Shown here: positions 39,664 to 51,262 of the stretch, piece after piece
Layout: every line of letters starts with the position of its first letter
Position numbering within the stretch: position 1 is the stretch's first letter
From: Aristolochia californica
Lineage: Eukaryota; Streptophyta; Magnoliopsida; Piperales; Aristolochiaceae
Assembly: GCA_029961685.1 (NCBI GenBank)
Contig: JARWKL010000012.1
Span: forward strand, 14,419,227 to 14,483,226
DNA: 64,000 nt
Direction: 5' to 3'
Made by a program: the position numbers and the translations under genes
The notes under the pieces: generated by a model
What the model was told of the DNA's origin: nothing
Databases searched by the model: none
Seen by the model: only the letters and a program-made list of their open reading frames with translations

Positions 39664-41091
39664 ATCCGCTGCCTTGTATAATCTCCCAGGGCATTATTCC
39701 ACTGAAAAATTAAATCCCATTAACTTACTGATCCAATGCTGCTGTGGCGAAGTCGTGAGATGTTGTTCAAGTAAGAATTTAAGGCTATAGTGATCAGTAT
39801 GGATGAGAAATGCACGGCCTCATAAGTAAGGGTTCCAGTGTTGGACTGCCTTGGCCAACCCTTTCAATTCCCGTTCATATGTTGCCAATTTGTGATGATG
39901 AACTGCTAGCTGTCTGCTAAAATATGCAATAGGATGTGACTACTGCTGTAAAAATGCCCCCACTAGAAGAGTCGCACTCAACCACAAATAATTCATCAAA
40001 ATTGGGAAGCTGTAATACAAGGGTGGAGGCGAGAGCTGTTTTGAGGGCCTCAAAGGACTATGTGGCCTCCTCACTCCAGTGAAAGGAATTCTTCTTCAGG
40101 AGATTGGTCAAAGGTGCAGCCAACAACCCATAATTCTGAATGAATTTACGGTAGTAACCCACGAGTCCCAAAAATCCCCATAAAGCGGAGCACGACTGCG
40201 GTTGTGGCCAATCATGAACTACCTGAATCTTCTCTGGATCAATCGTGACACCCTCAAGTGATATAATATGGCCTAGATAATCGACATGTGCAGCCGCAAA
40301 AGAGCATTTGGATTTCTTCAAATAGAGCTGATGTGCCTATAATAGTTCAAAAACAATCCGTAAATGCACTAAATGCTCTTCTCTGGACTTTTTATATATG
40401 ATTATATCATAAAAAAAATGAGTAAAAAATTTCAAAGATAGGGGCTAAATACCTCATTCATCAGTGCTTGAAAATTGGAGGGTGCATTTGATAAGCCTAA
40501 CAAAATTACCACAAATTCAAAATGATTGTGATGTGTGCGGAAGGCTGTCTTCTCAATGACAGAGAGGTGCATACGAAACTAATGATATCCAAATCGTAAG
40601 TCCAGTTTAGTAAAGACACACGAACCATGTCATTCATCCAGGAGCTCCTCCACTACCGGAATAGGAAACTTATCCTTCACTGTATGATTGTTTAATTCCC
40701 GATAATCAATACAAAACCACCATGTGCCACCATGTTTCTTCACGAGCAATACGGGTGAAGAGAACAGGGACCGTCTGCTAGGAATAAGGCCCTGTTGTAA
40801 CATAGCCTGGCACTGCCGCCCAATTTCATCCTTCTGTAAATGTGGATACCGGTACGGGAGGACTACCACCACATCAGAACCTTGTTTTAAACAGATCCTA
40901 TGATCACAATGCCACAAGGGAGGCAATCCGGAAGGCTCATGGAAGAGGTCGAAGAACTCATTGATAAGCTGTTCAATAGTGCTGTCTGGTGGCTCCTGTG
41001 AGTGGATGGTATGAAGGTGGTGGGTTTTGTCCACCTGACAGCCCTTTAAGAGCACTTGGCTACCGCCCAATACAAAGCTCATAGTTAACAC
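39664..41091 (-). pseudogene. O reverse transcriptase and RNase H
   Basis: RT blocks from right to left: [53 protein letters not shown]; the catalytic block near 40385 reads FFYDIIIY, with Y in place of the first aspartate; then SKCSFAAAHVDYLGHIIS and LWGFLGLVGYYRKFI. RNase H (about 39664-40057) is recognisable but full of stops. Confidence 0.88.
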
Positions 41092-41099
41092 AGAGAAGT

Positions 41100-41591
41100 C
41101 TCACATAATGGGTCTCAATGTTTGCAACCATTTAATGCATAAAACCATATCAAAATCTGCCAGAGGTATGACAAAAAATTCTGCATTAAATAAGTAGTAC
41201 CAATGGAAAATTTTACCCCTTTACTGATCCCGTAGCTAGGGACTATCTCCCCATTGGCCACCGAAATCGTGGCTGTAGGATGTGGAAGAATCTGTAACTG
41301 AAGATGCTGAGTAACTGTTAAACTAAGAAAATTTTGGGTACTTCCCGAATCCACTAGTCCCACAAGTTCCTGGTCGAGTACGTGACCTCTGACCTGCATA
41401 GTTTTGGCAGATTTCCACCTTGTAATAACATGCAAGGAAATCATCGGTGGTTCCTCCTCAATAATATCATCCGTATCTTCTGTATCCTCTGATTCATCCA
41501 TTTCGAGCCAAAACAACCTTTTACATTGGTGCCCTGCCTGGTACTGTTCATCACAGTTGTAGCATAGATTCTTGGACCTCCGTTCCACCAT
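41100..41591 (-). pseudogene. O zinc knuckle and protease
   Basis: The frame starts with the knuckle CYNCDEQYQAGHQC (residues 10-23; Q in place of the usual ninth-position H, as A has L), then an acidic linker, then LVGLVDSGSTQNFLSL, an intact aspartic protease active site. It loses frame before the flap region (about 41115). Confidence 0.9.
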
Positions 41592-42490
41592 CTCAGCACT
41601 GGTTAATTTTTTTATTATACTGAGGTGGGGGATTACTAGAACGCGTGTTGGCTGACAGAGTAGGAATCGGATTATTTTCTGAAGAAGGTAATGCTGGAGG
41701 TGTCACCTGATGAAGTGTTTCGGTGCCCTTGTGAAGTGGATGAAGTGTTCCTTTCCCCTTGCCACACAAGCTTATGTTGCTGAAGCCATTGTCATTGTTC
41801 CATGGCCCAAGCTAAATTCATTGCCCGAGCCAAATATGAGGGAAAATGAAGTTCCACCTCTATCTTCAGAGATTCATTGAGGCCTGCTATAAATAAGGGT
41901 ACCTGCTGATCGACTCGTACCAACCGGCCAGTGCGAGCCAATTTTTCTTGGAACTGTTTTTTATACAGTTCAACAGATCCGGTTTGTTGCAATAGGACTT
42001 AATCTCCCAAGGGGTTGCTATGGGCGGGAGGGCTAAATCTAAGTGTGCATAATTATTTAAATTCACCCCAATCCATAACCGCTCTCTCTAGTTCCACCTG
42101 GTGAAACCATAGTTGGGCTTCGTCTAAAATATGGTAGGAGGCAAGTGCCACCTTATCAAACTTAGCAGTCCCTTGATTTAAAAAAAGATTCTCACATCTA
42201 TGCAACCAAATTAAGAGGTCAACTGCCCCAGTAAAGGTAGGATAGTGTAATTTTGTGTACCTTGGTATTGTACCTCCTCTCTGCTATGTCTGTACAGTAG
42301 TGCGCCCAACCACTGGCTCCTCCCTTGCGTCTTGACTATAATGTCTCTCTGCCATGGGACCAGCATACATGCTAGCTAGATGCTGAATACTTGCTTGTGT
42401 TTCTTCATGTTTCTCATCCACCTTTTTCATCCAGACTTCCAGTTCTTCCTTGCTGACTGTATCCCCTATGTTACCCTACTCTGATACCAA
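41592..42490 (-). pseudogene. gag: O gag
   Basis: Minus-strand core blocks include TIPRYTKLHYPTFTGAVD, WLHRCENLFLNQGTAKFD, ALASYHILDEAQLWFHQVEL and GSVELYKKQFQEKLARTGRL. It starts beside a PBS (TTTGGTATCAGAGTAGGG, about 42475-42493) and has stops near 41998 and 42060. Confidence 0.85.
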
Positions 42491-42493
42491 ATG

Positions 42494-42719
42494 TTAAGCA
42501 CCTAGCCAATACTACCCAAAAGACCGGCTTGGTAGGTAATGGAAAGCCAAGTACTTAACCCAGGATCATAGCATCACATCCCACCTTCACGAGCCGACGA
42601 CCACGGCGGCCCACTCTAGTGATAGCCCACTCTAGCGACACCAATAGGTCGCCCCCTCCGCTAGGCCACCCCCACTGGGATTCGAACTCGCAACATGGGT
42701 GCCCATTCTGATACCAAGT
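42494..42719 (-). other. Leader segment of O between two PBS-like sites
   Basis: On the minus strand it begins with PBS-like ACTTGGTATCAGAATGGG, then TTGCGAGTTCGAATCCC (a tRNA B-box-like string), GGCGACC repeats, and ends GGCTAGGTGCTTAACA next to a second PBS. A near-copy is at 43998-44228. Confidence 0.75.
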
Positions 42720-43997
42720 TGTTACGGTCCCTAGTCATGGATCGAGTAACACGACATGGGATTTGAAACTCCAGCACTGTAAGTGAGTGGCTGTTCTCGG
42801 TAAGGTCAGGTAAGGGAGACCCTTTCTTGGTCTGGTCTCGGTCAAGAGGAAAACAACCTCTTTTATGAGGCTAGTATGTTGCTCGATAGGGCCAAGGGAC
42901 CCTATGCTGCTGTACTCGAATTGTAAAGGGAAAGGGTTCCCTTTTCTTGACCACAAAAAATAGGGTTTGATCCCTCCTTGATGCTGGTTGTGTTAGGGTT
43001 GTAACCCCTAACATGGACAGCCCTTGGGCCTACGATGAGGAACTTCTTACCTAGCTTCTTGTTGATCTCAATGCTGGAAAGAAGCCTGCTTTCTGGTTGC
43101 TCGTGGTAGGAAGGGGGCATATGACCTCAATTCTTGCTCGGAAGAGATGGAGAATCCTCCTCTTGCTGCTCGTGATAAAAAGGTGGCTCAAGGCTCAGTT
43201 TGAACTCAGAAAATGGACATCAACTCCCTTATCTTCTTTGGTTGTGATCAATGGAATAGTAATTCAAGAATGATAGAGACATATGTAGATTCTAAGGGAA
43301 CCTAGACCTAGAGATCATCAAGGGAGACCTCCAAACCCTAGAGCTCGTCCAGGACAACTCCAACCTATTTAACCTAGAATCAATACTTGTCTTTTCTCTA
43401 TTTCTTTACCCTTTAAATAGGGTTTGACGTCATAAGTGTTTTAGGGCTAAAATGACAATTCTGACCCTACATCCATACTCCTTACATACTTAATGAAAAA
43501 TTATACTTAAAGCAATATGTTGAATTTATGAAAAAGTGAAATACTTCATTGACATCAATAAATTTTTGTAATCAGAGTACATGAACCTCTATTTATAACA
43601 AAGGAAGGTAGTAGAGTCCAATTACAATAAAACTACCCTTGTACCAATTACACCCAAACTCTAACACTTAAAGATAAGTCCTAACATAATTAAATAACTC
43701 AATATAGATAGAAGACAAACATAACTCAAACTAAAACTCTTCTTTGACGTGACCATAAGATAAGATACTTTTGTGAGTCCTGCTTGATATTCCAACTGAT
43801 ATGATAAGGATGCCAGCTCATGGTAATCATTGTGGATCCTACTTATGGGTTTTGGCCCATCTTGTGGGCCTTCCTTGGTCATGTGGGTTTGAACTTATCT
43901 TCCAACACAATATAAAATATGAAATATAAAACTAACGAACTCGGTGAGTCATTGTCTCCTCCTTTGTGTGACTCGGTGTTCTATTGATTCCACAATA
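42720..43997 (-). repeat. LTR R1 (with S inserted)
   Basis: On the minus strand it starts TATTGTGGAATCAATAG at 43997 and ends GGGACCGTAACA at 42720. Without S and one TSD it is about 883 bp. It is a near-duplicate of R2. Confidence 0.85.
43518..43907 (-). repeat. Solo LTR S
   Basis: A 390-bp F-family LTR (plus strand starts TGTTGAATTTATG, ends TTATCTTCCAACA) with TSD CAATA (43513-43517 and 43908-43912). R2 shows the uninterrupted site AAAGCAATATAAAATATG. Confidence 0.95.
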
Positions 43998-44228
43998 TCA
44001 ATGTTAAACACCTAGCCAATACTACCCAAAAGACCGACCTGGTAGGTAGCAGAAAACCAAGTACTTAACGCAGGACCATAACATCACATCCCAGCTTCAT
44101 GTGCCGACGACCACGGCGGCCCACTCTAGCGACACTGCTAGGTTGCCCCCTCCATGAGGTCGCCCCCTCCGCTAGGTCGCCCCCTTCGGGATTTGAACTC
44201 GCAACGTGTGCCCGCTCTGATACCAAAT
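43998..44228 (-). other. Second copy of the O leader segment
   Basis: Same layout as 42494-42719: PBS ATTTGGTATCAGAGCGGG, TTGCGAGTTCAAATCCC, GGGGGCGACCTAGCGGAGG-type repeats, and an end at GGTGTTTAACA. It lies between R2 and R1, so LTR plus leader is repeated in tandem. Confidence 0.75.
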
Positions 44229-45103
44229 TGTTACGATCCCTAGTCATGGATCGAGTAACACGGCATGGGGCTTGAGACTCCGGCACTGTAAGTGAGTGGA
44301 TGATCTCGGTAAGGTCAGGTAAGGGAGGCCCTTTCTTGGTCTGGTCTCGGTAGAGAGGAAAACAACCTCTTTTATGAGGCTAGTATGTTGCTCGGTAGGT
44401 CCAAGGGACCCTATGTTGTTGTACTCGAATTGTAAAGGGAAAGGGTTTCCTTTTCTTGACCACGGAAAAGAGGGTTTGATCCCTAGTTGCTGCTGATCGT
44501 GTTAGGGTTTTAACCCCTAATTTAGACAGCCCTTGGGCCTACGGTGAGGAACTTCGTACCTAGCTTCTTGTTGATCTCAATGTTGGAAAGAAGTCTGCTT
44601 TTTGGTTGCTCGTGGTAGGAAGGACGGAAAGACCTCAATTCTTGCTCGAAAGAGATGGAGAATCCTCCTCTTGCTGCTCGTGATGAAAAGAAGGCTCAAG
44701 CCTCAGTTTGAACTCAGAAAAGGGACATCAACTCCCTTCTCTTCTTCGGTTGTTCAATGGAATAGTAATTCAAGAATGATAGAGAGATATGTAGATTCTA
44801 AGGGAACCTAGACCTTGAGATCATCAAGGGAGACCTCCAAACCCTAGAGCTCGTCAAGGAGAACTCCAAGCCTATTTAACCTAGAATCAATGCTTGCCTT
44901 TTCTCTATTTCTTTACCCTTTAAATAGGGTTTGACGTCATAAGGGGCTAAAAATGACAATTTTGCCCCTATGTCCATACTCCTTACATACTTAATGAAAA
45001 ATTATACTTAAAGCAATATAAAATATGAAATATAAAACTAATGAACTCGGTGAGTCATTGCCTCCTCCTTTGAGTGACTCAATGTGATATTGACTCCACA
45101 ACA
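44229..45103 (-). repeat. LTR R2
   Basis: The 875-bp LTR starts (minus strand) TGTTGTGGAGTCAATATC and ends GGGATCGTAACA; the end encodes the RVTRSMTRDRN Gag start. The right flank cttca falls in element T's RNase H. Confidence 0.85.
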
Positions 45104-46492
45104 CTTCACTGCTTCCCAATGTGGTTTCCCATGATTTCTGATATATCTGCTCACAACTCCCACTGCATGAGCTATGTCTGGTCTAGTGCACACCATGACA
45201 TACATGAGACTGCCAATAGTAAAAACATAAGGTACATAGGCCATCTGGGCTTACTCCTACTTTGTAGAAGGTGTCTGCTTTTTAGATAGCCTAAAGTGAC
45301 TAGCCAAAGGAGTACTCACTGATTTTGCATCATTCATGTTGAATCTGCACAACACCTTCTTCACATATTCTTCTTGTGATAGTTTCAAGACATCACTATC
45401 CCTAGTAATCCTCATCCCAAGGATTTTTTTTTGCAGCACCCAAATCCTTTGTTGCAAACTTCTTGGATAACTCCCTTGTCAACTTATCTATTTCGTATTT
45501 GCAAGTACCTGCTATAAACATGTCATCAACATATAGCAGTAGAATGATGTAGGAGTCATCAAACTTCTTCACATAACAACAATGATCTGCTCGGCACCTC
45601 AAGAAACCATTACTATTCATAAAGTGTTAAACTTCTTATACATTATCTTGGAGCCTGTTTAAGACCATACAAGATCTTTTGAAGTTTGCACACCTTTTTC
45701 TCCTTTTGATGTGCTTTGAAACCTTGTGGCTGCATCATGTAAATTTCTTCCTCCAAATCACCATGAAGAAAGGTTGTCTTTACATTCAACTGCTCTAAGT
45801 GCAAGTCTTCATTTACCACTAATCCAAGCATTGTTCTAATAGTAGTCAATTTCACTACTGGGGAGAAAATCTCAGTGTAGTCAATGCCTTCTTTTTGTTG
45901 AAAGCCATTTACCACCAATTTTGCCTTGTACCACTTGCTGCCATCATGTGCATCTTTTATTTAGTACAATTATTTATTTTCCAAGGCCTTCTTCCCTTTT
46001 GGTAGCTCGGTCAACTGCCATGTTTGATGGGATAACAGTGAATCAATCTCATCCTTCATGGCCAACTCCCACTTGGTTGATTCATCTACTTGCACGACTT
46101 CCTAATAATTTTTTGGTTTGCCTTTATCAGTTAACAAAATATAATTCAGCACAGGGGAGGACCTCTGTGGTGGTATGCTAGTTTTTGCAGATCTCCTGTG
46201 TTCAGTCATAGGAATGTGCTGATTTATTTCTGGGGGTATGTTTTTCTGCTCTTCTTGAGCAATATTCTCTATCTCAACAACTAGAATATCTCTCAACTAA
46301 ATCACTTTTGAGTTCTTGGACTTCATCACTTGTGCTCTCAGACTTTGTTCTCAACCTGTCTTTATATAGGGCACCTTCATTGAAGACAATGTCCTTGCTC
46401 CTGATAACCTTATGACTTTGGTCATCTCAGAAGCGATAACCAAACTCAGTACCACCATAGCCAATAAAGAAACATGTCTTAGATTTAGCATC
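45104..46492 (-). mobile_element. Element T: Tork-like copia fragment (RT and part of RNase H)
   Basis: On the minus strand, from right to left: integrase-RT linker (KPKNY..., NIPMTEHRRSAKTSIPPQRS), RT (VVNGFQQKEGIDYTEIFSPV, EQLNVKTTFLHGDLEEEIYM, KILYGLKQAPR, IILLLYVDDMFIAGT, KDLGAAKK), then RNase H start (GSLMYVMVCTRPDIAHAVGV, HGKPHWEAVK). It is a close relative of I. It is cut by R2 on one side and U on the other. Catalytic YVDD is present; frameshifts occur near 45420 and 45640. Confidence 0.9.
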
Positions 46493-46804
46493 TGTTTATT
46501 TTCAGGATTCCATGGATTTAGCGCATGGAGAAAAATAGAGAGGGACTCGTTGGGAGAAAACAGGAGGAGGAAGAGGTTATGGACTGTGTCAATGCCATCT
46601 CTATGAGATGACTCTTTATTTACCATGCTACCATCACTATGTGGGCCTATGGGCCTTCTCCTTGATATGTAGGCCTTGAGCCTATCTTCCACATCTCTTG
46701 GATGTGTGGGCCTTCCTTGGTCTTATGGGCTTGAGGCCATCTTCTAACACACTTGAATGTGTGGGCCTTCCTTGGTTGTGTGGGCTTGGGCCCATCTTTC
46801 CACA
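46493..46804 (-). repeat. 3' LTR of U
   Basis: Plus strand starts TGTTTATTTTCAGGATTCC and ends CCATCTTTCCACA, followed by CTCCCCCTCAAGC (polypurine tract on the minus strand). Matches V LTRs. Confidence 0.8.
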
Positions 46805-47559
46805 CTCCCCCTCAAGCTAGGGGTGAAAGAGCATCATGAATGCCCAACTTGCGGCAAATGGTGTATAGGATCTTCTCGTATAAAATGATAGTCCCCCATA
46901 TCTTCCAACATGCCCCCTCAATCTGGTGATCTCTTCCATGAGGCCCAACTGGCATAATATAAATGAGAGTAAAATCACTCCTAGCCATAAGACATCGCTC
47001 AATACTCCAGTCAAATAACTCATGTTGGATGTTGGGCACACTCCTATCTTTTGTAGGTAGTGGGTCTATAAGCAATGCTCAAAAGTGTCATAAAACTCTT
47101 CCATCACTATGTTCCTCCATAGGACACCGACTCTCAAATGGTAGGAATAATAAATACCAATTAAGGGGGTGGTGAGTAATCTCCCGAAAGATAATATTTT
47201 ATGGCCTCCATGTAATTTCTTCTTCATGAGAATAACCAATGCTGACAAAAATTAGCAATTGAGAAGTCCTTCAATAATAATGTCTCAGCCAAAGACACAC
47301 AATAACAATAGTTAAAATGGGCACGAGCCCAATAACACGTACCAAATAATGAAAATATTAAAAAAGAACCCATAAAATAATCCTCTACGAGTCTGTGTAC
47401 CAAATAATAAGATGACCAAGTAATAAGCTGCCAATACTTCAAAATAAAAATCCATCCAGAGACAAGGAACCGAGTTCAGCCAAGTCAAATAGTAGACCAA
47501 TATAGCTGAGTTGGGGCAGAAATATATATATAACTCAGGACCCAAACCCATATAACCAT
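46493..47559 (-). mobile_element. Element U: non-autonomous copia-type element, 3' part
   Basis: On the minus strand this is the interior (47559-46805) and 3' LTR (46493-46804) of an element related to V. Shared interior phrases include TTCCTACCATTTGAGAGTCGG near 47140 and TAACTCATGTTGGATG versus V near 62490. Beyond CC the interior continues at 50468-50520 and then stops. No Gag or Pol except a trace of a Pol C-terminal tail beside the polypurine tract. Confidence 0.75.
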
Positions 47560-48167
47560 TGTTGAATTTAGGATCCCTTTTCCAATATTCTGAGAAAGAA
47601 AAAGAAGAAAGAAAAAGAAGAAAAGAGAAGAAGAGCTCTCGGGTAGAGAGAAGAAAAAAGAAAAGAGAAAAAGAGGTATGCACCAAGCAAAGAGAGAGGG
47701 AGAGATTAACTCAAGAAGGAGATGTGTAACTTTATTAATTCCAAATTACAACACCTCTATTTATAGTAGAGGAAGAGATAGAGTCCTTATACAATTAGCC
47801 TTTCAATCTCCTAATTACATTCCACCTCTAACTCTCTAAGACAAGTCTATTCAAAAGAATCTACTAGAAGACTAATATGAGTTGAACTAGAACTCTTTCT
47901 TCAATCACGTGAATATAAGGGAGGAGGCCAGCTCATGGCCTTATCCTTGTAGGTCCCTCATGATCTTCTAGCTTATCTTGATAAGGTGTCCAGCTCGTGG
48001 GATATATTGTGGGTCCCACTTGATCTTCAAGTCTTCTAACTCATTTTAGCTTGTGCTTCTTTATTCCTTAACTCGTGCTAGCTTGGGTGAGGACTCTTCT
48101 TAGTGTCCCATGTCCTCATGGTGGGTCCCACCAGCTCGAGCACCATGGTGGGTCCCAGATTGTAACA
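47560..48167 (-). repeat. 3' LTR of CC
   Basis: Plus strand starts TGTTGAATTTAGGATCCC, ends GTCCCAGATTGTAACA, next to polypurine tract CTCCCCCTCAAGC. Confidence 0.9.
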
Positions 48168-48179
48168 CTCCCCCTCAAG

Positions 48180-48745
48180 CTAGGGGTAAGAAGACATCAT
48201 AAATGCCCAAATTACTGCATATGGTAGACATAATCTTGTCCGGCTTGGTGAGAATATATGCAGCTTAACTTTGTGATGATATATGCTTTAGAGATAAGAA
48301 ACTTGCTTGGATTTTTTTCTTGTATAAAATGGCAGTCCATTTCAATATACTTTGTTCTTTCATGTAAGACTAGATTCGATGTAATGTGTATTGCTGCTTG
48401 ATTATTGCAATATAGATCTATCAAAGCTTCTTTGTAGAATCCCAATTCAGTGAGAAGAGATCTTATCCATAGGAGTTCACTAACAGTGTGTGCCATGGCT
48501 CTGTATTTTGCTTCTAAACTAGACCATGCTACTACATTTTGCTTCTTGCTTTTCCATGTAACCAAATTCCCTCCAACCATCGTACAAAATCCCGAAGTAG
48601 ATTTTTTGTCATCCGGGGATCCGGCCTAGTCTGCATCTGAGAATCCTTCGATGTTGAAGTGACCATGGTTTTTATAGAGAAGCCCTCTTCCTGGAGCTCC
48701 TTTCAGATATCGTAGTATCCTTTCAAGTGCTGGCCAATGATCCTC
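48180..48745 (-). pseudogene. CC RNase H C-terminal part
   Basis: HWPALERILRYLKGAPGRGL, LYKNHGHFNIEGFSDAD, MVGGNLVTWKSKKQNVVAWS and DLYCNNQAAIHITSNLVLHE mark copia RNase H. It begins in mid-domain at the deletion junction with gag and ends at the polypurine tract. Confidence 0.9.
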
Positions 48746-48749
48746 TATG

Positions 48750-49403
48750 ATCAGAATACATAGCGGATGATACTTCAGTAGTGGAGGAAGAAGTGTCTGG
48801 AATATGAAGTAGTATTGCACATACATCATCAAACTTGGGGACAACAGAAGCATTCAGAAGTTGACTCTTGGCAATCACAAGATGGGGTTTAACATTTGCA
48901 AGGCAAATAGCAGTAATTAAGGCTTCTTTCTACTTGTCTTGGATAGAAATATCTGTGGTTGAAGGCTGAGCTAACTTTCACTCTTGAAGAAACCCTCTAA
49001 AGCAGGCCAAGTACTCATGGATATTTTCTCCTTGTTTAGTATTCAACATTCTTTGGAGAATGTCATATGGTCTATTTAGAGTATCTAGGTAAGAGTACAG
49101 TTTAGCACATGTCTCCCAAATTTGTTTAGAAGTGTCAAGATGAATGACATTGTTGGAGACATGTTCTTCCATGATATTGATTAGTCAAGTAATCACCAAA
49201 GTATCATTTTTCAACCATTTTTTATAAAAAATAACATCTTCATCAATAGGTGGTCCTCGGGTGGTGAGGTGACCAAGTAGGTCTTTTGTTATAAGGAACC
49301 TCTGAACCAATGTGGACCAACTCATAAAATTTGATACCCCACTTAAGGGTATGGTGGTAATTCTTAGTATATCACTTTTGATATTCATATTCTCTTCAGC
49401 CAT
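48750..49403 (-). pseudogene. gag: CC gag
   Basis: Starts ATG at 49403 (AEENMNIKSDILRITTIPLS), then LGHLTTRGPPIDEDVIFYKK, VSNNVIHLDTSKQIWETCAK and NIHEYLACFRGFLQE. A stop near 49183 and later ones break it; the zinc knuckle is lost to the deletion. Confidence 0.88.
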
Positions 49404-49898
49404 GATAGGCCCTTTTTCAAAAAAATTCTAATAATAACACTAAGTAGTACTCTTCAAACAACTCGATGTATGGGGAATTTTAGCATTGATGCTAAATTAT
49501 TATTTTGATTTTTTTCCTCTAATACCACTCATAAGAGACTCAATAACAATCTTCTATATCAGGGGACTCTTGTTCCCATAAAAAAAAAATTCTAACAATC
49601 TGATCATGGACTGGTCTCGGTTAACAAAATTTCTAAACTGACAAAACTATTTTGATAACTTCTTCTATATAGAGAGGCATGCATATCCATAATATAATAA
49701 GATGTAAGCATTCACATACTCATCTTTAAATCATCTTCTAAATTTGGAAACCAGTAACATGAATAAAAAAAATTTAAGCACTTATCTCACGGCTTGTGAT
49801 CTTACTTCACAAAAGAGCCTTCTTTGAGTGGTGTTGATCATCACTTCTTTAGAGCATTCCTTTGACAGAGGGATCCTAAATTTAATGCTCCGATACCA

Positions 49899-50467
49899 TG
49901 TTGAATTTAGGATCCCTTTTCCAATATTCCGAGCAAGAGAAAGAAGAAAGAAAAAGAAGAAAAGGTAAGAAGAGCTCTCGGATAGAGAGAAGAAAAAAGA
50001 AAAGAGAAAAAGAGGAATGTGCCAAGCAAAGAGAGAGGGAGAGATTAACTCAAGAAGGAGATGTGTAAATTTATTAAATCACCTCTATTTATAGCAGAGG
50101 AAGAGATAGAGTCCTTATACAATTAACCTTTCAATCTCCAAATTACATTCCAACTCTAACTCTCTACGATAAGTCCATTCAAAACAATCTACTAGAAGAC
50201 TAATATGAGTTGAACTAGAACTCTTTCTTTAATCACGTGAATATAAGGGAGGAGGCCAGCTCGTGGCCTTATCCTTGAGGGTTCCTCATGATCTTCCAGC
50301 TTATCTTGATAACGTTGCCAGCTCGTGGGATATTTGTGGGTCCCACTTGATCTTCAAGTCTTCTAACTCATTTCAGCTTGTGCTTCTTAATTCCTTAACT
50401 CGTGCTAGCTTGGGTGAGCACTGGGTCCCACCTGCTCAAGCACCATGGTTGGTGCCAGATTGTAACA
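49899..50467 (-). repeat. 5' LTR of CC
   Basis: Plus strand starts TGTTGAATTTAGGATCCC and ends TGCCAGATTGTAACA; followed by ACCAT. Confidence 0.9.
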
Positions 50468-50520
50468 ACCATGGCAAAAAATAAGTTGGCCAAGTCGGGT
50501 TGACCCAGTCCAAGTTGGCC

Positions 50521-51262
50521 CAATACCACTAGATATGTATACACGTGGGTGGTACAATAGTTAGCTGAGTCTCTAAGTTGCAAAGATGGTTGATCTTTCC
50601 ACTATTGAGGCACATACAGGCGCGTTATCACTTCATCAAAATCCGACTAATATGTTGACAAGGACTGTTATGATTGAGAAACTGAAGTTGTATGCAACTT
50701 CAGTTGAAGTTCTCTCTGAGGATTGAGAAGTTGTTGCCGCTGTAGAGGAGATATTGATGATGGATTAGTCTCGAAGTGAGAGATTGTTAAGTTGTGGTGC
50801 CTAATCAATGCCCTACGTTGAGTCGGTACATGGATTGGCCTTCACGGTAAGGTCACTGTGGGTGTTAGAAGGGGCGCGGGGAGCCCCCAAAAGGTCTAAT
50901 ATATATTGATTGTTGTTTCATTAAGGGTAGTTTGGGGATTTTACTCTTGTATTATGGTTGCCTTAATTTTCTCTTTATATTTGGGGCACTGCAATTAGGG
51001 TTTTATGATCCATTTGAGGAGAATCTTGAGTTGCGGCCCGAGAGAGAGGTTAGAGAAAAATATATGTAAGTGTGTGTGATTTCTCTTGTAAACTATTTTC
51101 ATCTTCATAGTGGATTACTGCAGCGGCAGAAGATAGGACTTAGTCTCACCTTGAGGCAAACGTATATAAATCTTGTTGGTTTTTTCATACTTGCTTTTCT
51201 TTTCTCCAACGATTATTATTATATTTCTCATTAGTTTGGAATTAGGGTGTCTAATTCCTAAC
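50521..51262 (+). mobile_element. Fragment AA: Tork-like (I-family) RNase H remnant and 3' LTR
   Basis: 50521-50784 matches I near 17157-17624 with internal deletions (TATGTATACACG, GGTGGTACAATAGTTAG, GATTGAGAAACTGAAGTTG). The LTR 50785-51262 starts TGTTAAGTTGTGGTGCC and ends AATTCCTAAC; at 478 bp it is longer than either LTR of I and may represent the less-deleted form. Confidence 0.82.

Larger units (their letters stand above)
38213..42719 (-). mobile_element. Element O: chromovirus, gag to integrase, 3' end lost
   Basis: On the minus strand, leader, Gag, zinc knuckle, protease, RT, RNase H and integrase run from 42719 to 38980, then 20 more bases of integrase (38213-38232) beyond solo LTR P. 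The chromodomain and 3' LTR are replaced by Q and N. The 5' LTR is R1, itself preceded by a second LTR copy R2. Multiple stops make it inactive. Confidence 0.85.
47560..50467 (-). mobile_element. Element CC: internally deleted copia with both LTRs
   Basis: The element is 2908 bp with LTRs 49899-50467 (5') and 47560-48167 (3') and a perfect TSD ACCAT (47555-47559 and 50468-50472). PBS TGGTATCGGAGCATT is beside the 5' LTR. Gag (48750-49403) is followed directly by the last part of RNase H (48180-48745): protease, integrase and RT are missing. LTR family as J. It is inserted in U. Confidence 0.93.
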
